From Cichorium intybus (taxonomy: Eukaryota > Streptophyta > Magnoliopsida > Asterales > Asteraceae): a stretch of 64,000 bases of DNA. The position numbers were made by a program, and so were the translations under genes. The stretch spans positions 117,242,298-117,306,297 of the forward strand of contig CM042012.1 of the NCBI GenBank assembly GCA_023525715.1. Direction: 5' to 3'. Below, piece after piece: positions 36,567 to 48,732 of the stretch (within the stretch, counting starts at the first letter, position 1; each line of letters starts with the position of its first letter). The notes beneath the pieces were generated by a model, which made no database searches, was not told the DNA's origin, and saw only the letters and a list, made by a program, of their open reading frames with translations.

Positions 36567-39500
36567 TTATGAATTTCTCAGCTGATGAACCCATTATTCG
36601 AGGACCAAGGGATGAAACTCAAAAACAACCTAGAGATTGACAGCAGAAAAACCACTTATCAAAGACTTATTTAGTTGATTCAAAGGACAGTGATATCATT
36701 AAAAAGGCTCGGTTTAGACAGGTTCAAGGAAGAACGAATTACTATATTGAAAAATAATCAAGACCAGATAACCAAGTTAACGAACAACAAAGCAAATGAG
36801 TGTCAACTTTGAGACGATTAAGAATTGACAAACCAGAGAAACTTTTCAAGTCTCAAGCCAACATCATAGAAAACGTAATTGCTCCTTAAGTTTAAACCCC
36901 TACTACTGCTTTAGAATAAATAAACATCTCCAATACTATTACACACTCTATTAAAGAGCAACTGGGACCAACGAGAGCAATAATTAATCTCGTTTATGTT
37001 TTCTATTAAAGAATAAACATATTAGCTTATGTTTTCTATGATATACGAAATTATACTAAGTACTACTAAATCTAGAGTTTATATTTCATTTATATCCCAT
37101 CATACAATATTTGATGATACATTTTTGCGATTAAAATCATGTGACTATTAGCATTTAATATTCAATACCGGGTATCAAAAGGAAACAAATTAATTAGGTA
37201 AAACATAGTGAAGCTTTGGAAATTAAATATAATTAAAAAATAAAATAAAACATTATTAAATAAATTAATCAAATTGTATGAAACAAAAAATTGAAAAGCA
37301 AAAAGTTTAACAAAATAAAATTAGTTAATATGTTTAATCCAAAAAGATATTATCTCGAATATGATAAATATCAATGAATAATCACAAATGATATATTTCT
37401 AACTTTTGATAATAAAAATATAAAACGTAATCTACTTAGTTTTCTTGAAATCAATTTCAAAGGGAGCTACGTCGACCTTTTATAGCTTTGTACAACTTTT
37501 GATAATAAAAGTATAAAATATAATTTACCAAGTTTTCTTGAAATCAATTTCAATGATAACTACATCTACCTTTTATAGCTTTGTAAACATAAAGTCTCAC
37601 CTAATTAATGATCCCACTTTGAAAATGGAAGTACGCAAACATTTTAAAAAACAAATACCACGTCCAAGAGTATATTAAGGTTCAATTTACTATTTATCTT
37701 TCTAATAATGATAAATTCATGTTAGGACTTTATGTTATTGAGGAGATGGTGTGGGCTTGCTTATGTAAGCCAATTTTCTTTTTCATTGTGTATGTGTTTA
37801 TCAGTTAATACAATATTAAAACTGAGTTATTAAGAGGTGTTTCCATTAATATTACATAAATTTCATAGGCCATGGTCGCTGGAATTCTCTCCTGCCTGCG
37901 AAAATCTCTATAATGCTCAAAGTAACGTCGTTTTGTCAAGTCAATTAAAAACCATCATCATGATACAATTGATCAAGATTCATATCTAACTCTACAGTTT
38001 CAACCGTTTCTAATCCCAGTTTGGCAAGATCATATTCAAGATCTACTTATGTTGTACAAGATGATATTCAGAGTATCTTCAGTTTTATGGTTTACGGTGG
38101 TTTGCATACAAAATCTTTTCTGACGTTCTAAGCATATCCAGCTTTGTTGTTGCTCTAGAAAGAAAGTCGTCATTTTTAACTGGTTACTTGAATTAGGTGA
38201 CCAAATTAACAAGACAATATCGACTTTATGCCCCTACAAGCAAAAAAAATAAAAACATGAAAGACCTTTTAAACAAATACGAGAAAGGTTAGGCTCTTAG
38301 TGACACTAAACCAAAAAAAAATAGTGGAAATAAAATATATATCAGATTGAAGAGTAAATTCGGTGAATGATATATTATAAAAATATCTTCATTTCTCTCC
38401 CTTCCACTTCTTTTCATTAAAACAACAAGAAACATGACTTTTTTAATTCATTTTCTTTCCACCCAATTTCACTTTTTCGATAAAATGACTCAAAAACACA
38501 ACATCAGTGTACAGCCGATATGAAAAATGGTTGTGATATAGCTACCCTCTCATTTTATTTTGTACCCCTCCTAATAACCCATCAAATCAAAAATGGTTTT
38601 ATTTTATTAGTTTTTTAATCAATATATCCTCCTAATTTGATTAACTGATTTGTGTTATCTCAATTTCGTCTTTTATTGTTTTTCCTTTATTATTATTATT
38701 ATTATTATTATTAAATTAAATTTATTATTATTAACTTTATAAAATAAAATTATAATCATGCGTGTTTATTGATAATCTAATGCCTCATTTTTATTCGTTC
38801 GAATTTATTTAGTTCTTTATAAATCAAGTGGTTGTATGTAGAATTTATTTTTTATAAAATCCTTCAGATTATATCGTTTGTAAGTAATCCAAATTCATGT
38901 TATTATTAGCTGGAAACCGCCTTTATTGGTCCGTCGACCCAGTTGTAATATTGGATCAAAATTTGAATTATATTATTATTTATATTGTTATGTTTTATAC
39001 ATTCGTTCGAATTTGACATAACCATTTTGATATAATTTGACATAATTTTATATAAACGTCGTTCGTTGTATCGTAATTACTTTAAAAAAAACTATTTTTT
39101 ATTGTTAATAAAACATAAAAATTATAAAAGCTAAATTCATTAATTTTACATTCGTTCAAATTTGATATAACCGTTTTGATATAATTTGACATAATTTTAT
39201 AAAGTTATAAACGTCGTTCGATGTGCCGTAATTACTTTAAAAAACACTATTGTTTATTGTTACTAAAACGTAAAAATTATAAAATGTAAATTCATTGTTA
39301 TTGTTTTTCTAATAATAATAATAATAATAAAAATAAAATAAAAGAAAAAGAAAAAGGAAAAAATAACAAACTAACCAATTAAATAAAAGAAAAAAACAAC
39401 AAAAAAACAAAAAATCAAATCAGATGAGATACGATTAGATAGTAGATATGTATCGATTCACCCTATGAAGAAATATCCATTGTTATATTTGGTATCGATA

Positions 39501-40094
39501 ATAAATTAATAATATTAATATGGTGCTAAAATATTCATAAGCAGTAAATATATTGTTAAAGTTTCATTCGTAACTTTAAATATATTCATTTTTAGTTCAT
39601 TATTTATAGTATAAAACTGAACAAAGTTTTATGTTTAAAATTATTTAACAATTTAGTATTTCTTATAATAATTTAAAATATTCCTACTTAAAAAACATAT
39701 GATTGACATATATTGCGATAGCAACAATTTAGTAAAAACACATAGCTAAAGTGATTATGATAAAAATCTATTCTACAGATTTGTAAAAAAGAAAAACTAA
39801 TATATTCTTGAAACTATTTTTAAATTACATGGAACATAAAAATAAAAATATATATAACCAAAATATTCTTTTTTTATAAAAATAGTTTAATGGGTTGCAA
39901 ACATTTAGTGTTTGCACAATTTTTTATATTATTTTTGTAGTTTGATGTTAAGAAAATAGGCATCTCAAGTTGGACCCTTTGTAAAATCTAGATTGACCCT
40001 CAAATGATTATTTCTTAGAATTTCTATTAATAAATGTAATTATTACATAATAGTTAGCTAATTATTACAAAATTATTTTTTTGTTTATTTTGTA
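36567..40094. other. Very AT-rich intergenic region
   Basis: No gene seen. Local structure: a tandem duplication of about 93 bp at 37405-37590 (TTTTCTTGAAATCAATTTCAA), a tandem duplication of about 150 bp at 38999-39300 (CATTCGTTCGAATTTGACATA, AAACGTCGTTCG), and (ATT)n near 38692-38735 and 39310-39330. Confidence 0.5.
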
Positions 40095-40261
40095 TAAAGA
40101 TGCTACTAATTTTTTTTTTTGAACGGCAAATCTATCCTACTCCTACTCCTAAACCACTCCTTGTTATGTTAGTGCCAGGGTTTGAACCCATGACCTCCTT
40201 GTTAGTATATCACCTTGTTAGCCAAGTGGGCTAGCCCCATCTTGTTAAAGATGCTACTAAT
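40095..40261 (-). mobile_element. tRNA-derived SINE with a 16-bp target-site duplication
   Basis: The SINE body is 40111-40245 on the minus strand. It starts AACAAGATGGGGCTAGCCCAC, has an A-box-like TAGCCCACTTGG and a B-box GGTTCAAACCC about 50 bp later, and ends TTTGCCGTTC followed by an A-tract. Identical 16-bp direct repeats TAAAGATGCTACTAAT lie at 40095-40110 and 40246-40261. A Pol III promoter, A-tail and a long TSD together identify a SINE. Confidence 0.85.
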
Positions 40262-40659
40262 CAAACACTCCATATATAACATTTAACAAAAGTCAACTTA
40301 TTTTCAATCAATCATATCTAACTTTTTCGGAAAACAATTCAGTTTCAACAAATAAAAAAGTTGACTTTCATTTAGGTGTAAATGAAATATAAATGGGTGT
40401 TTATTTAGTCTTTCACTTTTTTTATAATTCTAATTATAACTGATTTTATTTTTTATTTTATGATATTTTGCTTTTTTATTTTCATCATTATAGTACCGAA
40501 AATATATAAAAAAATATTAGTTGACATTTTAAATATATTAAATGAGAGCAATTTTTTATAACATCATTGCTATTATTATAATAGATTAAGTAAACTTTTA
40601 AAACTGCTTAGTTTTTTTTTTTTTTTTTTTGAACAGAGATACAGTGGAATTACCATACA
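40262..40659. other. AT-rich spacer
   Basis: No gene; a T-tract near 40611-40630. Confidence 0.4.
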
Positions 40660-40668
40660 TTAAACATA

Positions 40669-40921
40669 GACAAAATTACAGTTTTGGTCCCTGATGTATA
40701 CCTAAAATTTCAAGTTGGGACAAATTATATGAAAATCACAGTTATGGTCACCAAAGTTTGCAAATGGTTTCAAATGAGTCCCTGAGGCATATAAAAAGAC
40801 TGAAATACCCTTTCTATTATTTTTTTTATTTTTCTTTTAATACATTATTCATTAAATCCATTTTAGAAAAAAGAAAAATACACCCCACCTCACCTTTACC
40901 CCACCCCACCCCACCCCACCC

Positions 40922-40969
<48 letters not shown>

Positions 40970-42528
40970 CATATTCTGGGTTTGTTCTTTAACACAAACA
41001 CTCACACTCAAGAACATTCATCATTCATGGACACCCATTCTCTCTCACGCACACATAAAAGAGTAAACTAATCCAACGATAATTAGTTACCATATTTCAT
41101 GCAGTTAATTTATTCTTCAAACTACATTTATGGAGTATCACAAATCATCTAATTATATAAACATCACATTATCACACGAGCATCATGACTTGATGTATTT
41201 ATCATATAACAACAGATCCTCTCGTATTGCAAAATAGAGTAACAAATTAGTTCCAAAATCAAAATAATTTAACTCATTTGCTATATGTCTGCTACAAAAG
41301 TCATTTGTTCTTGCCCATCATCTTCAACCACTTTGCAATCAGATCCACCAAGCAAAATTAGTGTTTTCATGTAGGACAAACCCCAAAACCAAGATCTGTT
41401 TCATGGTCCGGGTTAATTTTGTAGGGCACAATAGCAGAAATTGACTTTCTAATTGACGACTTGAGCAACTACCCAAATCCAATTCTCTTTCTCTCTCGGG
41501 CGCATTACCTCCCCGGACAACCCTCCTTTGCTGTGACTTTTGAAGCAATCGGACCACTTGTCCACTCCTTCAATAATGGCGAGGGAATGATTTCGAGACC
41601 CGCTTTGGACCGGTACCGTTTTTGGCGGAATGAAGAAAAAGAAATTTAGGGTAGACCCATCTGTTGAGGTTCATCAAAAGCGAGTGAGATTCATGTTGGG
41701 CATGTAGTTTGTGCTCTCCGTCTTGGACTTGCCATCACCGGTTTCTGCTTCCATTTGGGACATGTTCTTCAACAACTTGACTGATTTGCTCGAGAAGTGG
41801 GTTTTACCTTAAATTACCTAGAAACACCACAAACTTGACTGATTTGCTAGAAAACTTGAGGAATGATTGCTTGAAAATTCTGGGTTTTCTGAGAGAGTCC
41901 AAGGGTGTGGCTTAGATCATTCAAGAAAACCTAGAAATGAGAAGTTCACATATAAAACTATGAAATTTTCGAACAATGATAGTATCAAGCTTCAAGAATG
42001 TGGGTAAGAAATGGAAAGAAGATGCGTGTGGGGTAGAAAGAGGCAGAAATACTCGATTAAAGTTAAAACTTAGAGTTGTTTATATCTTAAAATATGTGAA
42101 AAAACAAGACTCGAGTAAAGCAACTCGATCGAAGATATTTAAAGCATTAACAGAACGGGGCGGTGGGATTTACTCAAAACACATTTGATCTGTCTTTTCA
42201 TTCATGGTTACGCAGGTGTTCTTGATGCCGATGAGTTGTCCAGCATGATCGGGGGGGGGGGGGGGGAGGGGGAGAGAGAGAGAGAGAGACGTAGAGGGTG
42301 GGGGTGGGGTGGGTGTATTTTCATTTTATTTTATTAAATAAAATAAATAATAAATTCAGAAAAAGAAATTAAAAAGAAATTAAAAGGGGTATTTTAGTCT
42401 TTTTACCTGACCCAGGGACCCATTTGTAGCTTTTTGCAAACATTAGTGACCCAAACCGTGAATTTCCAATAGTTTGTCCCAAATTGAAATATTTGGCAAA
42501 CATCAGGGACCAAAACTATAATTTTGTC
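40669..42528. mobile_element. Non-autonomous MULE, Pack-MULE candidate
   Basis: 1860 bp between perfect 9-bp TSDs TTAAACATA (40660-40668 and 42529-42537). Long terminal inverted repeats start GACAAAATTACAGTTTTGGT / GACAAAATTATAGTTTTGGT and run about 145 bp with good similarity (GTCCCTGATGT, GGGACAAA, TTTGCAAA, AAAAGACT-AAATACC). Weaker similarity continues to about 300 bp, including matching CCACCCC and (CT)n tracts. A 9-bp TSD and long TIRs define a MULE. The interior (41050-42235) encodes no transposase. It has non-AT-rich, exon-like stretches, for example minus-strand GGSDCKVVEDDGQEQMTF near 41340-41290 and a plus-strand TTACGCAG acceptor followed by VLDADELSSMIG near 42212-42250. Captured host gene fragments are likely, but the donor genes were not recognised. 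Confidence 0.8.
40922..40967. repeat. (CT)n microsatellite in the left MULE arm
   Basis: About 22 CT units after a CCACCCCACCCC stretch. The right arm has (GA)n near 42272-42289 in inverse, next to a G17 run at 42250-42266. Confidence 0.9.
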
Positions 42529-42537
42529 TTAAACATA

Positions 42538-45014
<2,477 letters not shown>

Positions 45015-45017
45015 TTA

Positions 45018-45225
45018 GGCTGGGGGGAGTGGTCAGCGAGCCATCCCCCTCGCTAAACAGTTGGTTTGGCGAGTTCGTCGATATATTGGCGAGGAATCCA
45101 TCGGCGAAGGCGAAGGCGAGGGTGACGGTGTGGTTTGGCGAGGCTTCAGCGAGAGTTTTGGCGAGAGTTTGGCGAGGCTTCAGCGAGAGTTTGGCGAGGG
45201 TTTGGCGAGGCCACTCCCTCCAGCC
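45018..45225. mobile_element. PIF/Harbinger-type (Tourist-like) MITE
   Basis: 208 bp with TIRs GGCTGGGGGGAGTGG and GGCTGGAGGGAGTGG (inverse) and a TTA target duplication (45015-45017, 45226-45228). A 3-bp TTA duplication with GG-starting TIRs is the Tourist pattern. The interior holds degenerate TTTGGCGAG/CTTCAGCGAGAG repeats. Confidence 0.8.
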
Positions 45226-45228
45226 TTA

Positions 45229-46840
45229 GTCATTGAATTGGACCAATTTTTTAGTAGATAACCAAATTTCCTAATTCTACTATTAGGCCATTCCATTTTT
45301 TTAATTAAGCACTAAACTTCCATATCTGCTCCATTTTATAAAGTATCAATTTTTATAGGGCACTTGATTAAAATAGCCTAATATTGAGTTTTATCTCAAA
45401 ATAATAATAAAAAATCGAAACTCCCAAAAGAGCTATCAAAATCACAGTTGGTTTTTGCCATCCGCGATTTCACTACAGTAACTTCAATCTCCTCTCTGGT
45501 ATAAAAAATCGAATTTGCCATTTTGGGAGAGGTCATCTGCAATTTCCTCTGTCAAAACTACGATTTCCCTTTCATCATCTACGTTTTCCCATTTGGGATT
45601 TCCTATTTATTTCATTTTAGGTTTATAGTTTAGGGTTTACAATACCAAATGTATTTGAGTCCAACTTTGGAACTTCATAAATTCTTTATACGGACTCCGA
45701 TGGACTTGAATTTTTCTTTGATGTGCTCTTTGTAACAAGGGTTATCCATACACATATCAAACTAGAACAGATCTCGGGATGCCATATTTTTGAAGCTCTA
45801 AGTAGGTTATGTGGTGATTTAATGAACTTTTCCTAAATTCACTATTTTTCATATGAGGTTACAAGAAACATTTCCACTTACGTTAAAATACACTTATACT
45901 ATTAAAAAAAACTTATGTAACTTAATACATGCATTCTTCTTTGACTTTAGGCTCTTAAACTCGTTTTTTTTTTCCCTAGATTTACATACCAAGTGTGTTT
46001 GTGTCCAACTTTCAACCACATAAATTCTTCATACTAATTCTAATTGAGCTTCTTTATTTTGGTTTACATTTTTATATTCTCACCAGCATTCTTTGGTATT
46101 TCAAAGACATTGTTATAGATTACAATAGTTATATTTTTCAAATACAATACGATGAAATACACATTAGTATATCTCTACCATTTTATATTATGACTAAAAA
46201 CATAATGCAATAAGCCAAAATAATTTTTGACGTGAAATTGGGAGATTAAAAATCCATTTTTGAAAAACTGTCAATTTTGCCAAATTTAGCATATCTAGCT
46301 TTGACTCGAGAATATAAGAGATGTTAGAAAAATATTAGTGAGGGGTTGAAGCGAAAAGTTGGATTGTGATAGACATTTCTTTTAAACAATAAAAGGACCT
46401 AGTTGTAGAGATTTTAGTGAAAATGACCATTTTTGTCAAATGATTAAACTGTGGATTAAGTTTGACCTAGGCAATGACTTAGATGAATATGAATTGTATT
46501 TTCAGGGGCAAAATTCTAAAATTGGAAATTCTCATTAAAGTAGTAGTTATTTGATGTTAAATGTTGGAAGATCTGGACTTTAGGGACAATTTTTGTCAAT
46601 TCTTGAAAGATAATATGCATTCGAAGGGTTTTAAAGCTTGTTTTCCCGGATATAAATTTAAAGGATTAATGCCCTTCGCGGCACGAATGCCTAGGTGGAT
46701 GTGATGCAAAAGGAGGGCTTAAAACAATACACAGTGGTCGGCCCTTCACGACATTACCAACTGTGGATAGCGGCACGATACGTTTGTTATATGATGGAAT
46801 ATGTAGTATTTTAGGGAACTCACTAAGCTTTATGCTTACT
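45229..46840. other. Noncoding region, probably the 5' part of a long LTR
   Basis: No gene. AGTCCAACTTTGGAACTTCATA near 45660, its partner near 45985, and ACGGACTCCGATG near 45700 are related in inverse to the 11994-12520 repeat family. From about 46210 the text resembles U3 regions of the solo LTRs here (AAAATGACCATTTTTG, ACTCACTAAGCTTTATGCTTAC). Confidence 0.4.
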
Positions 46841-46845
46841 CTCTC

Positions 46846-47134
46846 TGTTACGATCAATTCGAGATGATCAATCTCCAAGATAAAAGAGAAGAAGCAGAAT
46901 TAAACTTGAAACAATTTACTTTTCATATTCATAAATGTCCGATTACAGGGAATTAAATACCATGCAACAACTAAATAAATGTGGGAGAAAATAAGGGAAT
47001 CGTGGCTTACCTAGTGGGAAAACTACCTCCTAATTAATAATTAAACAATTAACAATTAAAGACTTGGTCATCTCTTCATGCACGTGGACGTGGACAACAG
47101 TACCATAATAAGCTATGCAAAAATATTCGTATTA
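46846..47134 (-). repeat. 3' LTR of the gag-only element
   Basis: 289 bp, plus-strand TGTTACGATCAATTCGAGAT to TATTCGTATTA; next to the polypurine tract at 47137-47150. Confidence 0.88.
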
Positions 47135-48108
47135 ATACTCCCCCCCTGAAAAACGGCCTTATCCTCAAGGTCGAGATCGTGTTGTGCGGCGGGAGTCCAC
47201 GGTGGATCGGATTCCGATTGTAGAAGAAGGAATTTTGGTGGGTTGCATTGGTGACCCGGTTGATATTTTGCGGGGCAATTGTAGCAAAGACCTTCGGCAC
47301 GACGTTTTTGCATCTCGGCGGGGCTTAACCGCTTGATCGGAAGTGTTGCAGAAGATGGTGGAGGGGCGGGCAATAAGGGTGGTTTCGGTGGTGGAGGCTC
47401 GCGAGAGCCATCGAAAGACGGAAGATGAGTATTGAGTTTATCTTCGATGAGTTTAGCAAGACCGTAGGCTTGGTGAAGGCTTGTGGGACTATGGATGGCG
47501 AGTTCATTTTGGATATCGCTACGAAGGCCGGAAATGAAACAATTGCGTAAAGCAATTGCCGATAAGCCTTCCACACAGTTACTAATTTTCTCGAATTCGG
47601 TTTGGTAAGCCGCAACGGTTGTTGTTTGTGTGAGTTTGAAAAGAGTAGCTTGATGGTTTTCGTAAGTAGACGGCCCGAAACGAAGTTCCAATGCACGCAA
47701 AAATTCCGGCCAAGTGCCGAGTAGGTGATTGTTAGAAAGGTGTTTGTACCAGCTTAAGGCGTCGCCAGTAAAATAGAAGACGGTGAGGGAGAGTCGTTGT
47801 GGCGGTGGAACGGAGTAATAGCTAAAGTAGTTTTCGGCTTGAAAAATCCAATCGAGGGGATTGGAGCCATCAAATGTGGGTAGGTGAATCTTTGGTGGAC
47901 GGAGGTTGTTGTTCGGTGGTGGTGGTGGTGGTGGTGGCGGCGTTGGCGGCGGCGGCGGCGGTGGTGGTTCTTTGGCGGCAAGGATGTTGACGAGTTGCTC
48001 CAATTTGGTGGCGGTAGCGGTGGAGATGCGGGCGAGAGTTTGCATTTGATCATGGAGGATGGTATTGGTGGTGTCGGAGATGGAGCTTGATTCCGGTTTA
48101 GGAGGCAT
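47113..48108 (-). CDS. Gag polyprotein of the gag-only retrotransposon
   Basis: An uninterrupted 331-residue frame. A Ser/Thr-rich N-terminus with a helix (residues 20-45) is followed by a Pro-rich spacer (50-70), then the Ty3/gypsy gag core (about 75-230): IHLPTFDGSNPLDWIFQAEN, LSWYKHLSNN, WPEFLRALELRFGPSTYENH and a final helix with GLAKLIEDKL. Next come a second Pro-rich stretch and one zinc knuckle of the form C-X2-C-X8-H-X-C (LCYNCPAKYQPGHQCN). Gag forms the virus-like particle that packages element RNA in the cytoplasm. There is no protease or polymerase in this or any other frame. The stop lies 22 bp inside the 3' LTR. An intact frame between nearly identical LTRs suggests recent activity, helped by an autonomous partner's enzymes. 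Confidence 0.88.
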   Translation of the reverse strand: MPPKPESSSISDTTNTILHDQMQTLARISTATATKLEQLVNILAAKEPPPPPPPPTPPPPPPPPPNNNLRPPKIHLPTFDGSNPLDWIFQAENYFSYYSVPPPQRLSLTVFYFTGDALSWYKHLSNNHLLGTWPEFLRALELRFGPSTYENHQATLFKLTQTTTVAAYQTEFEKISNCVEGLSAIALRNCFISGLRSDIQNELAIHSPTSLHQAYGLAKLIEDKLNTHLPSFDGSREPPPPKPPLLPAPPPSSATLPIKRLSPAEMQKRRAEGLCYNCPAKYQPGHQCNPPKFLLLQSESDPPWTPAAQHDLDLEDKAVFQGGSINTNIFA

Positions 48109-48140
48109 GAGGATTGAGGACGAACGATGAAAGCACCAAT

Positions 48141-48429
48141 TGTTACGATCAATTCGAGATGATCAATCTCCAAGATAAAAGAGAAGAAGCAGAATTAAAC
48201 TTGAAACAATTTACTTTTCATATTCATAAATGTCCGATGACAGGGAATTAAATACCATGCAACAACTAAATAAATGTGGGAGAAAATAAGGGAATCGTGG
48301 CTTACCTAGTGGGAAAACTACCTCCTAATTAATAATTAAACAATTAACAATTAAAGACCTGGTCATCTCTTCATGCACGTGGATGTGGACAACAGTACCA
48401 TAATAAGTTATGCAAATGTATTCGTATTA
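48141..48429 (-). repeat. 5' LTR of the gag-only element
   Basis: 289 bp, about 98% like the 3' LTR by eye; the TSD CTCTC follows at 48430-48434. Confidence 0.88.
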
Positions 48430-48434
48430 CTCTC

Positions 48435-48727
48435 TCTCAAATTAAATGTTTCCATGTACTTCTTCAGATAAAGAGGAAGGGCACGGCCTGATTGTACTCG
48501 CATCCAGCATGTTCATGATTTCTGACTTCCCCTGTCATATGTTTATTAATTTGGATTTTATTACTTTTGATTTTGGAATACTTTTTTCTTTAAATTGAAT
48601 AAATGGATTTTATTACTATGGATTTTGGAATATTGTTTTCTTCAAATGGTTCATACGACGTTTCTGATGATTTTTTATATCTACACTTTATTTTAAAAAT
48701 GAAAATTTTGGTTGTGAAATTTGAGAC
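48435..48727. other. Noncoding host sequence between two insertions
   Basis: Part of the inferred long LTR; no feature of its own. Confidence 0.35.
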
Positions 48728-48732
48728 ATTAC

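Larger units (their letters stand above)
46846..48429 (-). mobile_element. Gag-only LTR retrotransposon (TR-GAG type)
   Basis: 1584 bp, flanked by a perfect 5-bp TSD CTCTC (46841-46845 and 48430-48434). LTRs 46846-47134 and 48141-48429 are both 289 bp and differ at about six positions by eye. In element orientation they start TAATACGAATA (not TG) and end CGTAACA. A polypurine tract (TCAGGGGGGGAG) precedes the 3' LTR. ATTGGTGCTTTCATCG follows the 5' LTR as the probable primer site. The 1-kb interior carries one gag gene and nothing else. This fits the published class of terminal-repeat retrotransposons with only GAG, which are non-autonomous. Confidence 0.85.

Noticed and set aside
41339..41557. 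72-codon minus-strand frame inside the Pack-MULE candidate
   Set aside because: Parts may be captured exon sequence, but the whole frame mixes several unrelated stretches, so it is not called as a gene.
46666..46878. Minus-strand open frame next to the gag-only element, and the related one at 47754-48173
   Set aside because: Both start from the same LTR bases (MEIDHLELIV) and are shadows of the LTR and gag.
47884..48090. Trp/Arg-rich plus-strand frame
   Set aside because: Antisense of the proline-rich spacer of gag.
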